Origin: Celeribacter sp. PS-C1
Lineage (GTDB): Bacteria > Pseudomonadota > Alphaproteobacteria > Rhodobacterales > Rhodobacteraceae
Assembly: GCF_019429625.1 (NCBI RefSeq)
Contig: NZ_JAHXRW010000006.1
Location: 181,806 to 245,805 of the forward strand
DNA: 64,000 nucleotides
Direction: 5' to 3'
The notes beneath the pieces were generated by a model, which did no database searches, was not told the origin of the DNA, and saw only the letters and a program-made list of their open reading frames with translations. The translations under genes were made by a program, and so were the position numbers. Positions 20,150 through 29,731 of this stretch are shown here, piece after piece. Numbering within the stretch: position 1 is the first letter of the stretch; each line of letters opens with the position of its first letter.

Positions 20150-21292
20150 TCACAGGTGACGGTGCACGGTTTCCACGGTGATCTGACCGAAACCGTTGAA
20201 CTTCGTTGCGGTCGCCAAAGAATAGGCGCCGAGGCCGTAGAAGATCACGTGATCTTCCTCTTCCATCGTCACCGGGAAAGCCAGTTCGGACGGCAGTTTG
20301 TCGAGGCTGTCACAGGTCGGGCCAAAGACAGTGCGGTTCACGGTCTCGCCGTCGCGTTTGACGCCTTGCGGGCCGAACACGCCGATGCGGTCGATGACGC
20401 CGACGAGGTGCAGCTCGGAGAGGCCACCGTAGACGCCATCGTTCAGGAACACATGGGCGTCGTCACGGATCGCTTTGACGCGGGTCACAAGCGAGTAGCT
20501 TTCGGCCACAAGACCACGGCCCGGCTCACAGACGAGCGCCGGCATGTCGTCGCCAAAGGCTTCCGCGGCCACACGACCGATGAGGTCGAAGGTCGGCTCG
20601 AGCTGCGGTACAACTTCGTTCAGACGGTGCGACGGGAAGCCGCCGCCCACGTTCAGACGCGCGATTTTGACATCGGCCATGCGGGCGATCTCGGCAGCGG
20701 CACGGATGTATTTGTCCCATGCATGCGGATCGGTGCACTGGGTGCCCGGGTGGAAGGTCAAAGACGGCGTGAAGCCGAGCTGAGAGGCGAGCAGCAGAAG
20801 CTCGGCAGCGGATTCGACAGTCGCGCCGAATTTCGCACCGAAGTTGTAGGCTGCGCCCTCGACCGGCAGTTTGAAGCGCACGGAAATCTCGACACCATCG
20901 GCAGGCACCAGTTCACCGAGTTTCACAAGCTCGGAGTGGCTGTCCACGGAGTAGGATTTCACGCCCATTTTGACGGCATGCAGGATCTCGGTGCGCGAGC
21001 GGACCGGGTTGTTGTAATGCATGGCCGCACCCGGCGCGATGCGGGCAATGGTGTCCATCTCGACGGGGGAGGCCACGTCGAACCCTTTGACGCCAGCGGC
21101 AACGAGGTTGGCGAGCACGCCTTCATCCGGGTTGGATTTGACCGCATAGGTCACAAGCCCCGGGAACCCCTTGAGAAAGCGACGCGCGGTCGCTTGCAGG
21201 ATCGAGGGAGAGAAGAACAGCACCGGATGCTCAGGAGCATGAGTGCGCAGGAATTCGCTGGGCGTTGCCCAGATGGTCTTAGAGAGCCCCAT
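20150..21292 (-). CDS. ornithine/lysine decarboxylase, eukaryotic-type (fold III)
   Basis: A 380-residue PLP decarboxylase of the alanine-racemase fold. The PLP lysine is K52 in YAVKSNP. HPGTQC, NVGGGFPSH and EPGRGLVAES (phosphate and substrate binding) follow, and the catalytic Cys C327 is in FGPTCDSLD. It forms putrescine (or cadaverine) for polyamine synthesis in the cytoplasm. The long upstream gap carries a structured leader and tandem operator-like repeats next to a divergent AsnC-type regulator. Confidence 0.93.
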   Translation of the reverse strand: MGLSKTIWATPSEFLRTHAPEHPVLFFSPSILQATARRFLKGFPGLVTYAVKSNPDEGVLANLVAAGVKGFDVASPVEMDTIARIAPGAAMHYNNPVRSRTEILHAVKMGVKSYSVDSHSELVKLGELVPADGVEISVRFKLPVEGAAYNFGAKFGATVESAAELLLLASQLGFTPSLTFHPGTQCTDPHAWDKYIRAAAEIARMADVKIARLNVGGGFPSHRLNEVVPQLEPTFDLIGRVAAEAFGDDMPALVCEPGRGLVAESYSLVTRVKAIRDDAHVFLNDGVYGGLSELHLVGVIDRIGVFGPQGVKRDGETVNRTVFGPTCDSLDKLPSELAFPVTMEEEDHVIFYGLGAYSLATATKFNGFGQITVETVHRHL

Positions 21293-21480
21293 TGGTGTCG
21301 TCCTTTACCAACAGAGCGCAGCCACATCTTGCCCGGGAAAAGTCCGGTTGGGATTGCGCTTACGCGGTTAATCCGAACCAGGCCAGGTGCAGGTCTTCCG
21401 GGTCTTCCCGGGGGTCTCGACCGCCCTTTGATCCTGTAAATCAATGATCGCTATATGCGTGTTGATTTTGCCGTTCGAAA
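21293..21480 (-). promoter_or_regulatory. structured 5' leader of the decarboxylase gene (possible speF-type RNA)
   Basis: The minus-strand leader contains a clear hairpin at 21351-21374: outer stem GGATT/AATCC, inner stem CGC/GCG closed by a GTAA tetraloop. Further GC stems (CCGG...CCGG area near 21335-21350) lie between it and the start. Alphaproteobacterial ornithine decarboxylase genes are known to carry a conserved 'speF' leader RNA. I propose this is such an element from position and structure, not from a model match. Confidence 0.4.
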
Positions 21481-21501
21481 GGGTAAAATCATGCGGAATG
21501 C

Positions 21502-21535
21502 CGGTCATTTTGACGAAATGATCGGTCAATTTGAC
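21502..21535. promoter_or_regulatory. tandem operator-like repeats in decarboxylase/AsnC divergent region
   Basis: Two near-identical 13-mers of the form CGGTCA-N2-TTGAC (21502-21514 and 21523-21535) are spaced 21 bp start to start, about two helical turns. Each contains a partial dyad GTCA...TGAC. This matches how Lrp/AsnC octamers bind phased sites. The neighbouring AsnC-type regulator at 21591 is the obvious candidate binder. Confidence 0.55.
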
Positions 21536-21590
21536 ACGAGGCAGATTTGCGGGCCCTTCGAGACCGCACCTCGGGCTTTGGGAGACGATT

Positions 21591-22022
21591 TTGGACGATC
21601 TCGACAACAAGATTCTGATGGCGCTGGCCGCCGATTCCTCGACCTCCGTGTCGCGACTCGCGCGTCGATTCAAAGTCGCGCGCTCGACCGTACAGGCCCG
21701 CCTTGAGCGGTTGGAGACCACAGGCATCATCGCGGGCTATACGATCAAACTGGGGGACGTGGCGCTGGCGCGACGGATCAAGGCGACCGTGCTTATTCAG
21801 GTGGAGCCGCGCAGCTCGGCCTCTGTGGTGACGAAACTCAAAGCCGTGCCGGAGGTGGAAATGGTCGCGACCTCGACCGGTCGCGTCGATCTGATCGCGC
21901 AGATCGCCTGCGAGACGACCGAAGAGATCGACCAGACGCTTGATCAGATCAACGGCATCACCGGCGTGCAGGACATCGAAAGCCTCATTCACCTGTCGAC
22001 CAAATTCGACCGGTCTATTTAA
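21591..22022 (+). CDS. Lrp/AsnC family transcriptional regulator
   Basis: A 143-residue regulator: an N-terminal helix-turn-helix (DDLDNKILMALAAD through RSTVQARLERLE) and a C-terminal ligand-binding RAM domain (VEMVATSTGRVDLIAQIA). There is no ATG at the right place. A TTG at 21591 with GGGAG six bases upstream gives the normal N-terminus. It is divergent from ornithine decarboxylase, which it probably controls through the repeats at 21502-21535. Confidence 0.88.
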   Translation: MDDLDNKILMALAADSSTSVSRLARRFKVARSTVQARLERLETTGIIAGYTIKLGDVALARRIKATVLIQVEPRSSASVVTKLKAVPEVEMVATSTGRVDLIAQIACETTEEIDQTLDQINGITGVQDIESLIHLSTKFDRSI

Positions 22023-22337
22023 GATCGGGCCTGTTGAATGTCTGAGAGCCTCTGCGGAGCGCGGCACAGGTTGTGCGTCCGGTCCCCGATGCAACGCAAA
22101 AGGGGCGCATCAAGGTCGATTTCCTCGCCCTATCAGAGCGGCAACAGGATTGGCGTCACGAACAATTTGGGCACGCCCATCGCAAAATAGGGCAAGCGGT
22201 GGTCGAGCATATTGCCGCCCACATGGGTTTCCCGACCGGTTTCCCGCCGCAGTTCTCCCGGTCTTTCGCCCTTTTCCTTCACAGCCGCACAGGCTAAACA
22301 TCGCGAGACCGAGAAATCCGACTGAGCGAGACATAAG
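22023..22337. other. intergenic region before valS
   Basis: About 315 bp without a convincing gene. A minus-strand open frame here (22133-22384) runs antisense into valS and has no good ribosome site. The region presumably holds the valS promoter; no T-box or other known leader could be recognised. Confidence 0.5.
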
Positions 22338-25300
22338 ATGGCTATGGAAAAGACATTCGACGCACATGAAGCGGAAGCCCGCATCTATGCGGAATGGGAA
22401 AAGGCAGGCGCCTTCAAGGCCGGGGCCAACAAGAGCCGCGACGAAACCTTTACCATCATGATCCCGCCGCCCAACGTCACGGGCGCGCTGCATGTCGGAC
22501 ACGCGTTCAACAACACCATTCAGGACATCCTTGTGCGCTGGCACCGGATGCGCGGCTTTGACACGCTCTGGCAGCCGGGTCAGGACCACGCGGGCATCGC
22601 CACGCAGTTGATGGTCGAAAAGGAACTCGCCAAAACCGGCCAGCCGTCGCGCGCCGAATTGGGCCGCGACGCCTTCATCGAGAAGGTCTGGGAGTGGAAA
22701 GGCAAATACGGCGCCACGATCATCAACCAGCTCAAGCGCCTCGGCTCGTCCTGTGACTGGTCGCGCAACGCCTTCACCATGGCCGGCGCGCCGGGTGATC
22801 CGCGCATCGGCCATGAAAACAGCCCGAATTTCCATGACGCCGTGATCAAGGTCTTTGTCGACATGTACGACAAGGGCTTGATTTATCGCGGCAAACGGCT
22901 TGTGAACTGGGACCCGCATTTCGAAACAGCGATCTCCGATCTCGAAGTCGAGAACATCGAAGTTGCGGGCCATATGTGGCACTTCAAATACCCGCTCGCG
23001 GGTGGTGAGACCTACACCTATGTGGAGAAGGACGAGGACGGTAACGTCGTGTTCTCCGAGGAACGCGACTACATTTCCATCGCCACGACCCGGCCCGAAA
23101 CCATGCTGGGCGACGGTGCCGTCGCGGTACACCCGGATGATGAACGCTATGCGCCCATCATCGGCAAGCTCTGCGAAATCCCGGTCGGCCCGAAAGAACA
23201 CCGCCGTCTGATCCCGATCATCACCGATGAATACCCCGATATGAACTTCGGTTCCGGCGCGGTGAAAATCACCGGCGCGCACGACTTCAACGACTATCAG
23301 GTGGCGAAACGTGGCGGCTTGCCGATGTATCGCCTGATGGACACCAAAGGCGCGATGCGCGCCGACGGGTTGTCCTACGAAGACAGCGCCATTCTGGCCG
23401 CCGAAATCCTCGCGGGCAAACCGTTCACCGAGGCCGAAGTCGATACGATCAACCTTGTGCCGGATCACCTGCGCGGTCTCGACCGTTTCGAGGCGCGTAA
23501 AGCCGTTGTTTCCGAGATCAACGACGAAGGTCTCGCCGTCATGACCACGGTAACAAAGAAGGTCAAAGACGAGGATGGCAATGAGTCCGAGGTGACCGAG
23601 ACCGTTCCTTACGTCGAAAACAAACCGATCATGCAGCCTTTCGGCGACCGCTCCAAAGTCGTGATCGAGCCGATGCTGACCGATCAATGGTATGTGGACG
23701 CCGAGAAAGTTGTCGGCCCCGCGCTGGACGCTGTGCGCTCTGGCCGCACAAAAATCATGCCGGAAAGCGGCGAGAAGACCTACTACCACTGGCTCGAGAA
23801 CATCGAACCCTGGTGCATTTCGCGTCAGCTCTGGTGGGGGCATCAAATCCCTGTCTGGTACGGCCTCGATCTCTCCGCGCCGAACTTCAAAGACGACGAG
23901 GGCGATGGCGCTCTGGACGAAGTCGAACTCATGCGCCTCTTGACCGAGGGCGGCATGTTGCACGCCGGTTCCGTCCACCACTGCGCGTCGGACTTCGACG
24001 CCGTGCATGCCAAATTCTTCGCCGATATGGCTAACCTGCCGACGCCGCTGAACCACTGCCGCGTCATCGAGGTCGCAGATCGCCAAGCAGGCATCGAAGC
24101 CTTCGCCGAAGGCCTCGCGCAATATAACGTCACGCAGGACCCGACCAAACTCGTCTACCCGGTGTGGCGTGACCCCGATGTGCTCGACACCTGGTTCTCT
24201 TCGGGCCTCTGGCCGATCGGCACGCTGGGCTGGCCGAATTGGGATGAGAGTACGTCGAAATACTTCCCGACCGATGTTCTGGTCACCGGCTTTGACATCC
24301 TGTTCTTCTGGGTCGCCCGGATGATGATGATGCAACTGGCGGTCGTGGATGAAATCCCGTTCCACACGATCTACCTGCACCAGCTCGTCCGCGACGAGAA
24401 GGGCAAGAAGATGTCTAAAACCACGGGCAACGTCATCGACCCGCTGGAGATCATCGACGAATACGGCGCCGATGCGCTGCGCTTCACCAATGCCTCCATG
24501 GCTTCCATCGGTGGTGTGCTGAAACTCTCCGTGGACCGCATCAAAGGCTACCGGAACTTCACCACGAAGATCTGGAACGCCGCGCGCTTTGCCGAGATGA
24601 ACGAGGTCTTTGACGCCTACGAGCCGGGCCTTACACCAACGCCCAGCGCGACCGTGAACAAATGGATCATCGGTGAAACCGCCAAGGTGCTCTCTGAGGT
24701 CAACACCGCCTTCGAGGAATACCGGTTTAACGACGCCGCCAACGCGCTCTATGCCTTTGTCTGGGGCAAGCTCTGCGACTGGTATGTCGAACTGTCGAAA
24801 CCGCTGTTCTACGATGGCGATGAGGCGACAAAGGCCGAGACGCGCCAGACCATGGGCTGGGTCCTCGATCAGGCGCTGGTCATGTTGCACCCGATCATGC
24901 CGTTTATCACCGAAGAGCTTTGGGGCACGATCAAACCGGGTCGTGGCATGCTGGCGCTCACCGATTGGCCGGAGCTGTCCTCCGATCTGATCGACGCGGA
25001 CGCCGATGCGGAAATGAACTGGGTGATTGATCTGATCGAGAGCATCCGCTCGTCGCGCGCCGAGGTGCATGTGCCTGCGGGTCTCAAAATCCCGATGGTG
25101 CAGGTCGAATTGAACGAGGCGGGCAAAACCGCCTGGGCCAACAACGAAGCGATGATCATGAAACTCGCGCGCCTCGACAGCTTGTCCGAAGGTGCAATGC
25201 CCAAAGGCGCGATCACGATTTCGGTTGCGGGCGGCACCTTCGCCCTGCCCCTCGAAGGCGTGATCGACATCGCTGAGGAAAAGGCGCGTCTGGAAAAAGC

Positions 25301-25475
25301 GCTTGGCAAATTGGCAAAGGAACTCGGCGGTCTGCGCGGTCGGTTGAACAACCCGAAATTCGTGGACAGCGCGCCTGAAGAGGTTGTCGCCGAGGCGCAG
25401 GAAAACCTCGCCGCCCGCGAAGAGGAAGAGGGCAAACTCAAAGCGGCACTCGCGCGCCTTTCCGAAATCGCCTGA
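22338..25475 (+). CDS. valS: valyl-tRNA synthetase
   Basis: A 1045-residue class I synthetase. The HIGH signature is [15 protein letters not shown] (about residue 40-54), the editing domain follows [10 protein letters not shown], and the KMSKS signature is [13 protein letters not shown] (about residue 690). The C-terminal ~70 residues form the coiled-coil arm that grips the tRNA ([16 protein letters not shown]). The gene is full length. In many alphaproteobacteria valS lies beside popZ; here it is separated from the pcm-tolC-popZ-like cluster by 12 kb. Confidence 0.97.
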   Translation: MAMEKTFDAHEAEARIYAEWEKAGAFKAGANKSRDETFTIMIPPPNVTGALHVGHAFNNTIQDILVRWHRMRGFDTLWQPGQDHAGIATQLMVEKELAKTGQPSRAELGRDAFIEKVWEWKGKYGATIINQLKRLGSSCDWSRNAFTMAGAPGDPRIGHENSPNFHDAVIKVFVDMYDKGLIYRGKRLVNWDPHFETAISDLEVENIEVAGHMWHFKYPLAGGETYTYVEKDEDGNVVFSEERDYISIATTRPETMLGDGAVAVHPDDERYAPIIGKLCEIPVGPKEHRRLIPIITDEYPDMNFGSGAVKITGAHDFNDYQVAKRGGLPMYRLMDTKGAMRADGLSYEDSAILAAEILAGKPFTEAEVDTINLVPDHLRGLDRFEARKAVVSEINDEGLAVMTTVTKKVKDEDGNESEVTETVPYVENKPIMQPFGDRSKVVIEPMLTDQWYVDAEKVVGPALDAVRSGRTKIMPESGEKTYYHWLENIEPWCISRQLWWGHQIPVWYGLDLSAPNFKDDEGDGALDEVELMRLLTEGGMLHAGSVHHCASDFDAVHAKFFADMANLPTPLNHCRVIEVADRQAGIEAFAEGLAQYNVTQDPTKLVYPVWRDPDVLDTWFSSGLWPIGTLGWPNWDESTSKYFPTDVLVTGFDILFFWVARMMMMQLAVVDEIPFHTIYLHQLVRDEKGKKMSKTTGNVIDPLEIIDEYGADALRFTNASMASIGGVLKLSVDRIKGYRNFTTKIWNAARFAEMNEVFDAYEPGLTPTPSATVNKWIIGETAKVLSEVNTAFEEYRFNDAANALYAFVWGKLCDWYVELSKPLFYDGDEATKAETRQTMGWVLDQALVMLHPIMPFITEELWGTIKPGRGMLALTDWPELSSDLIDADADAEMNWVIDLIESIRSSRAEVHVPAGLKIPMVQVELNEAGKTAWANNEAMIMKLARLDSLSEGAMPKGAITISVAGGTFALPLEGVIDIAEEKARLEKALGKLAKELGGLRGRLNNPKFVDSAPEEVVAEAQENLAAREEEEGKLKAALARLSEIA

Positions 25476-25491
25476 TCTTCATTGCGGTCAA

Positions 25492-25538
25492 AAATACTCA
25501 TGAAAGGCTCGCCACACCGGCGGGCCTTTTGAGTATTT
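25492..25538. terminator. bidirectional terminator between valS and enoyl-CoA hydratase gene
   Basis: AAATACTCA (25492-25500) pairs with TGAGTATTT (25530-25538) around an inner AAAGGC...GCCTTT stem. A/T-rich ends on both sides allow termination of both convergent genes. Confidence 0.8.
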
Positions 25539-25555
25539 AGACCAAGAAGAACCCC

Positions 25556-26338
25556 TTAATTATACTTGGCCGCGCGGCCCTGCATCTGCGCCATGACGCT
25601 TTCCATCTGGTCCTTAGTGCCAATCAAGGCCCGTTGCTCGCGACTTTCCTCCATCAGGATATGCGTGCGATCCTCCGAGGTTTCCGCCACTCCGATCAAC
25701 CGCTTGGCGGCGCGCATCGCCGATGGGCTTTTACTGGCAATGGTGGTGGCAATCTCAAAGGCGCGCGTGTGCGCGTCTTCGGCCACTTCGGTGACGAGGC
25801 CCAGCTCAATTGCGCGGTCGACAGGAACGATGTCATTCGTGTAGGTCAGCAGCCGCAACACATCTGATCTCAGCACGCGCGGAAACAGCACCATGCCCCC
25901 CATGTCGGGAATCAGCCCCCATTTCATCTCCATGATCGACAGTTGGGCTTCAGGGCTCGCGATGCGAATGTCTGCCGCGATGGCAAACTGCATGCCAGCG
26001 CCGAAACAGGGACCATGGATCGCGGCAATCACCGGGATCGGCAGGTCGTAAAGCGCGAGAGAGAAGGCCTGAAACGCATTGCAATCGCCATGAGTGCGCT
26101 CCATCACGAGTTGGTCCAAATCTTCGGACAGGAAGCGTTGGAAATTCGAGGTATCAAGCCCCGCGCAAAAGGCCTTGCCCGCGCCCGAAAGCAAAACGAC
26201 ACGAGCGTTTGAGGCGGCAATCTCCGCCACATGCGCCAGAAGATCGGCAATCATGCCTTCGGTCACCGCGTTCATCTTGTCGGGGTGATTGAGGGTCAGA
26301 TGGGCGATGTGGTCTTTGATCTCGAGCGTGACGGTCAT
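25556..26338 (-). CDS. enoyl-CoA hydratase/isomerase (crotonase) family protein
   Basis: A 260-residue crotonase-fold enzyme. The first oxyanion-hole motif is SGAGKAFCAGLD (near residue 55-66) and the second is HGPCFGAGMQFAIAADIRIA (near 107-126). The acidic residue pattern after MKWGLIPDMGG fits an isomerase or hydratase acting on an acyl-CoA. AAGGAGG precedes ATG 26338, which rules out the longer open frame to 26953. Exact substrate not known; no fatty-acid genes adjoin. Confidence 0.9.
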   Translation of the reverse strand: MTVTLEIKDHIAHLTLNHPDKMNAVTEGMIADLLAHVAEIAASNARVVLLSGAGKAFCAGLDTSNFQRFLSEDLDQLVMERTHGDCNAFQAFSLALYDLPIPVIAAIHGPCFGAGMQFAIAADIRIASPEAQLSIMEMKWGLIPDMGGMVLFPRVLRSDVLRLLTYTNDIVPVDRAIELGLVTEVAEDAHTRAFEIATTIASKSPSAMRAAKRLIGVAETSEDRTHILMEESREQRALIGTKDQMESVMAQMQGRAAKYN

Positions 26339-26437
26339 GGTGGGTCCTCCTTCAGCCACCTTATCAAGGCACGCAAATCCGTCATGTCTGACGTTGCGGC
26401 GCTTGCGCGCCCCTGCGCTTTGGGGCAGGAAGCCGGT

Positions 26438-27541
26438 ATGACAGACACACGCCAAACCCCGCTCGCCCAATCCCTGCCCGCCACCGTGCCTTTCGTCGCG
26501 CCCGAGCGCATGGAAGAACTGCGTGGCGCCGCCTTTGACGCCCGACTGGGCGCCAATGAACTGTCCTTTGGACCCTCTCCGAAGGCCTTGGAGGCGATGG
26601 CCGAAAGCCTGAGCGGTGTCTGGAAATACGGCGAACCGGAAAATCGCAATTTGCGACTGGCGTTGGCCGCGCACCATGGCATTGACGCAGATGAGATCAC
26701 AGTGGGCGAAGGCATCGACGGTCTGCTGGGCAATCTTGTGCGGCTCTATGTCGGTGCTGGCGATGCGGTGGTCACCTCGGCGGGCTCTTATCCGACGTTC
26801 AACTATCATGTCGCGGGCTTTGGCGGCGTGCTGCACACTGTGCCTTACAAGGGCGACTTTGAGGACCCCGAGGCGCTGATCGCCAAGGCAAAAGAGGTCG
26901 GAGCCAAGCTGGTTTACTTGTCCAATCCGAACAATCCGATGGGATCGGTGCATCGGGCGGAGACTGTGCAGGCGATGATTGACGCCGTGCCAGAGGGCTG
27001 TCTTATGATCTTGGACGAGGCCTATACCGAGTTCGCACCGGAGAGCACCCGCCCAGCGCTCGACACCTCGAACGCCCGTGTGATCCGGTTTCGCACCTTT
27101 TCAAAGGCTTATGGCATGGCGGGCGCCCGTGTCGGCTATGGCATTGCGCATCGTGACATCGCCATGAGCTTTGACAAAATCCGCAACCATTTCGGCGTGA
27201 ACCGGATGGCGCAGGCGGGTGCCTTGGCAGCGCTTGAGGATCAGGCCTATCTGGCTGACACCGTCAAGAACGTCACACAGGGCCGCGAAAGACTTGCACA
27301 GATCGCACAATCGGCAGGTTTGACACCACTGCCGTCGGCCACCAATTTCGTCACGATGGATTGCGGGCACGATGGCGATTATGCCCGCGCGCTGGTCAAG
27401 GCGCTCGATGCCCGTGGCGTCTTTGTCCGCATGCCTGGTGTGGCGCCACTAGATCGCTGCATCCGCGTCTCTGTCGGGTTGCCCGAAGAGATCGAGATTT
27501 TCGCGGAGCGCCTGCCGCTGGCGCTCGCGGATTTGGGGTAA
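26438..27541 (+). CDS. histidinol-phosphate aminotransferase-like PLP enzyme
   Basis: A 367-residue class I/II aminotransferase with HisC-like signatures: GANELSFGPSPKA at the N-terminus, YLSNPNNPMGS, DEAYTEF, and the PLP lysine in RTFSKAYGMAGARVGYG. The C-terminal Arg motif is RCIRVSVGLPEE. AGGAA precedes ATG 26438. It may act on histidinol phosphate or aromatic amino acids. No his genes are nearby, so the assignment to histidine synthesis is left open. Confidence 0.85.
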   Translation: MTDTRQTPLAQSLPATVPFVAPERMEELRGAAFDARLGANELSFGPSPKALEAMAESLSGVWKYGEPENRNLRLALAAHHGIDADEITVGEGIDGLLGNLVRLYVGAGDAVVTSAGSYPTFNYHVAGFGGVLHTVPYKGDFEDPEALIAKAKEVGAKLVYLSNPNNPMGSVHRAETVQAMIDAVPEGCLMILDEAYTEFAPESTRPALDTSNARVIRFRTFSKAYGMAGARVGYGIAHRDIAMSFDKIRNHFGVNRMAQAGALAALEDQAYLADTVKNVTQGRERLAQIAQSAGLTPLPSATNFVTMDCGHDGDYARALVKALDARGVFVRMPGVAPLDRCIRVSVGLPEEIEIFAERLPLALADLG

Positions 27542-27645
27542 CGGCCCACGCTTTGCGCCACGTTCCATAACCTCGCATTAAAGTTAACGCGAGGGGAAGA
27601 GGTGGCAGCTAAGTTCCTCTTCAATCTGAAAGACAAATCCGCAGA

Positions 27646-27670
27646 AAAGAAAGGGACCCGAAGGCCCCTT
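27646..27670 (-). terminator. rho-independent terminator after class V aminotransferase
   Basis: On the minus strand AAGGGGCC-TTCG-GGTCCCTT forms an 8-bp stem with a UUCG tetraloop, followed by TCTTTTC. Confidence 0.75.
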
Positions 27671-27673
27671 GGA

Positions 27674-28873
27674 TCACACCCGGCTGGCCAAAAGCTTGGC
27701 CGCGGCGACAGACCCGCCTTCACCATGCGGAATTTCAAGCGCCGTGAAGGCCGTTTCCATCGCGCCAATGATGCCCAGCACCATATGCGCGTTGATGTGG
27801 CCCATATGACCAATGCGGAAATAACCGGCGGCCTCAGACGAGCCTATGTCACCAAAGCCCAAGGAAATCCCCAAGGTGATCCCCAGATGCTCCGTCAGCC
27901 ATGTGCGCAGCCGCGTGCCGTCTCCAGCGCCGAGGCTCAGCGTCGAGACAGCATGTGAGCGGTAAGCCGGATCGGCGATGTTGAAGCGCAAATCACCGCC
28001 CTGCCCCCAAGTCTCGACAGCGGCCCAATAGGCCCGCGCCAACGTTTCGTGCCGCTCCCAGACGTTTTCCAGACCTTCCTCGAGGATCATCGTGACGGCC
28101 TGACGCAGACCATAAAGGTGATGCGTCGGCGGCGTGCCGTCAAAATATTCGTAGAGATGCACCGGCTTGGCGCGCGTTTCCCAGTCCCAATAGGGCGTGC
28201 GCAAATCATTGCCCTGCCCCTCCTGCCGGGCCTTTTCCGAGAACCAGACAAAGCCCATGCCGGGAGGCGTCATCAGCCCCTTTTGCGAGGCTGCGATCAT
28301 CACATCGACACCCCAGGCGTCCATTACGAACCGGTCACAGCCGAGGGACGCGATGGAATCGACCCCAAAGACAGCGGGGTGCCCGGCGGCGTCGATCGCC
28401 TCGCGGATCGACGCGATGTCGTTGCGCACGGAGGTGGCGGTGTCGACATGGGTGGCGAGCACCACCTTGATCTCATGCTTGGTGTCTGCCCTCAAAGCCG
28501 CTTCGAGGCGAGCGGGATCGACCGGGGCCTGTTTCCCGAAGTCGAGAATTTCCACATTGGCACCCAGACGCGCCGCGACATCGGCCCAGCCATGGCCGAA
28601 ATTGCCAGTCACACAGACCAGAACCTTGTCCCCGCGCGAGATCATGTTGGTGAGAGAGGCTTCCCAAAGACCGTGACCATTGGTGATATAAAGCGCCACA
28701 TGGCCAGAGGTCCCGGCGATCGTCTTGAGATCGGGGATCAGACCGTGGGTCAGTTCCACCAACTCGCCGGTGTAGATGTTCGGCGCCGGGCGATGCATCG
28801 CCTGCAACACGGGATCGGGGATCACGGACGGACCCGGAATAGCAAGGTAATGACGGCCGTTGGCAAGAGACAT
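27674..28873 (-). CDS. class V aminotransferase, serine-glyoxylate/alanine-glyoxylate type
   Basis: A 399-residue PLP enzyme. The family start is IPGPSVIPDPVLQAMHRPAPN, the PLP phosphate-binding ITNGHGLWEAS lies near residue 65, DSIASLGC near 170, and the PLP lysine is in SQKGLMTPPGMGF near 197. It moves an amino group between serine or alanine and glyoxylate. The C-terminal RIGHMGH motif, with a substrate Arg, is intact. It stands alone and ends at a terminator 4 bp after its stop. Confidence 0.9.
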   Translation of the reverse strand: MSLANGRHYLAIPGPSVIPDPVLQAMHRPAPNIYTGELVELTHGLIPDLKTIAGTSGHVALYITNGHGLWEASLTNMISRGDKVLVCVTGNFGHGWADVAARLGANVEILDFGKQAPVDPARLEAALRADTKHEIKVVLATHVDTATSVRNDIASIREAIDAAGHPAVFGVDSIASLGCDRFVMDAWGVDVMIAASQKGLMTPPGMGFVWFSEKARQEGQGNDLRTPYWDWETRAKPVHLYEYFDGTPPTHHLYGLRQAVTMILEEGLENVWERHETLARAYWAAVETWGQGGDLRFNIADPAYRSHAVSTLSLGAGDGTRLRTWLTEHLGITLGISLGFGDIGSSEAAGYFRIGHMGHINAHMVLGIIGAMETAFTALEIPHGEGGSVAAAKLLASRV

Positions 28874-29041
28874 GAGAAACCTCGAAAATCTGTGAAGACC
28901 TTTCGACTAGCGCTGCGCTGCGCCTGCGTCAATGACATGTAGAGGCACATCCGCCTTGCAGAGATGGCGCCGCCTGCGCCTCGCTTGCCCCAACCCGCAA
29001 AGACGGATAAAGAGACGCGATCTTTCTTAGGAATGGACCAT

Positions 29042-29731
29042 ATGTTCAAGACGCTGAAAAAAGGGTTCAAGAAGCTTGAACGCGCAGAGGTCGGCCAATT
29101 TGGCAACGACGTCACGACCCCGCGCACCCGGCGTCTGGCAATGTGGCATTTCCACCTGTTCGACCACGCGTTTCTGCGCGGGATTTGGACAAACCTCTAT
29201 GAATTCGCCCCCGGCGCCTGGCGCTCGAACCAGCCGTCGCCGCGCCGGATTGCCCAATACGCAAAGATGGGGATCAAGACCGTTCTGTCGCTCAGAGGCG
29301 ACAAAGATGTGTCTTACACTCTGCTCGAAAAGCAGGCCTGCGAAGCGCATGGTCTCAATCTTGTCATCACGAAAAAGGCAGGCGCCCGCAATGCGCTTAA
29401 GGGAGAGGATTATGTCGAACAGATCGACATTCTGGCCTCGCTCGAAAAGCCCTTTGTGATCCATTGCAAATCGGGTGCAGACCGGGCTGGCATGGCCGCG
29501 GCGCTCTATCTTTTGCATTGCGAGGGAGCGTCGATCAAAGAGGCCAAGAAAATGCTGTCCTGGCGGTTCATGCATCTCAAAAGCACGAAAACCGGCATTC
29601 TTGATTACATCCTGCGCCTTTATGAAAAAGACGTGGAAGAAAACGGGCCGATCCCGATCCGCGAGTGGTTCCTGACTCGTTACGACCGGCAAAAAGCGCG
29701 TGAGTTCAAAACATTTCGGGCCTTCCCATGA
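29042..29731 (+). CDS. protein tyrosine/dual-specificity phosphatase-like protein
   Basis: A 229-residue phosphatase of the PTP/DSP fold. The catalytic P-loop HCKSGADRAG gives C142 and R148 (CX5R). The upstream general-acid region lies near LRGDKDV. ATG 29042 has AGGA nine bases upstream; an ATG nine bases earlier touches that site. The stop overlaps the ABC exporter start (ATGA), so the two are translated together. This hints at a role for the phosphatase in lipid or polysaccharide export. Confidence 0.87.
   Translation: MFKTLKKGFKKLERAEVGQFGNDVTTPRTRRLAMWHFHLFDHAFLRGIWTNLYEFAPGAWRSNQPSPRRIAQYAKMGIKTVLSLRGDKDVSYTLLEKQACEAHGLNLVITKKAGARNALKGEDYVEQIDILASLEKPFVIHCKSGADRAGMAAALYLLHCEGASIKEAKKMLSWRFMHLKSTKTGILDYILRLYEKDVEENGPIPIREWFLTRYDRQKAREFKTFRAFP

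Noticed and set aside
22110..25070. A 986-codon open frame on the minus strand opposite valS
   Set aside because: It lies almost wholly antisense to an intact valyl-tRNA synthetase. It is an artefact of GC-rich codon structure (rich in Arg, His and Gly), with no ribosome site or domain.
26339..26953. N-terminal extension of the enoyl-CoA hydratase frame
   Set aside because: AAGGAGG and ATG at 26338 define the start; the extension is antisense to the aminotransferase gene.
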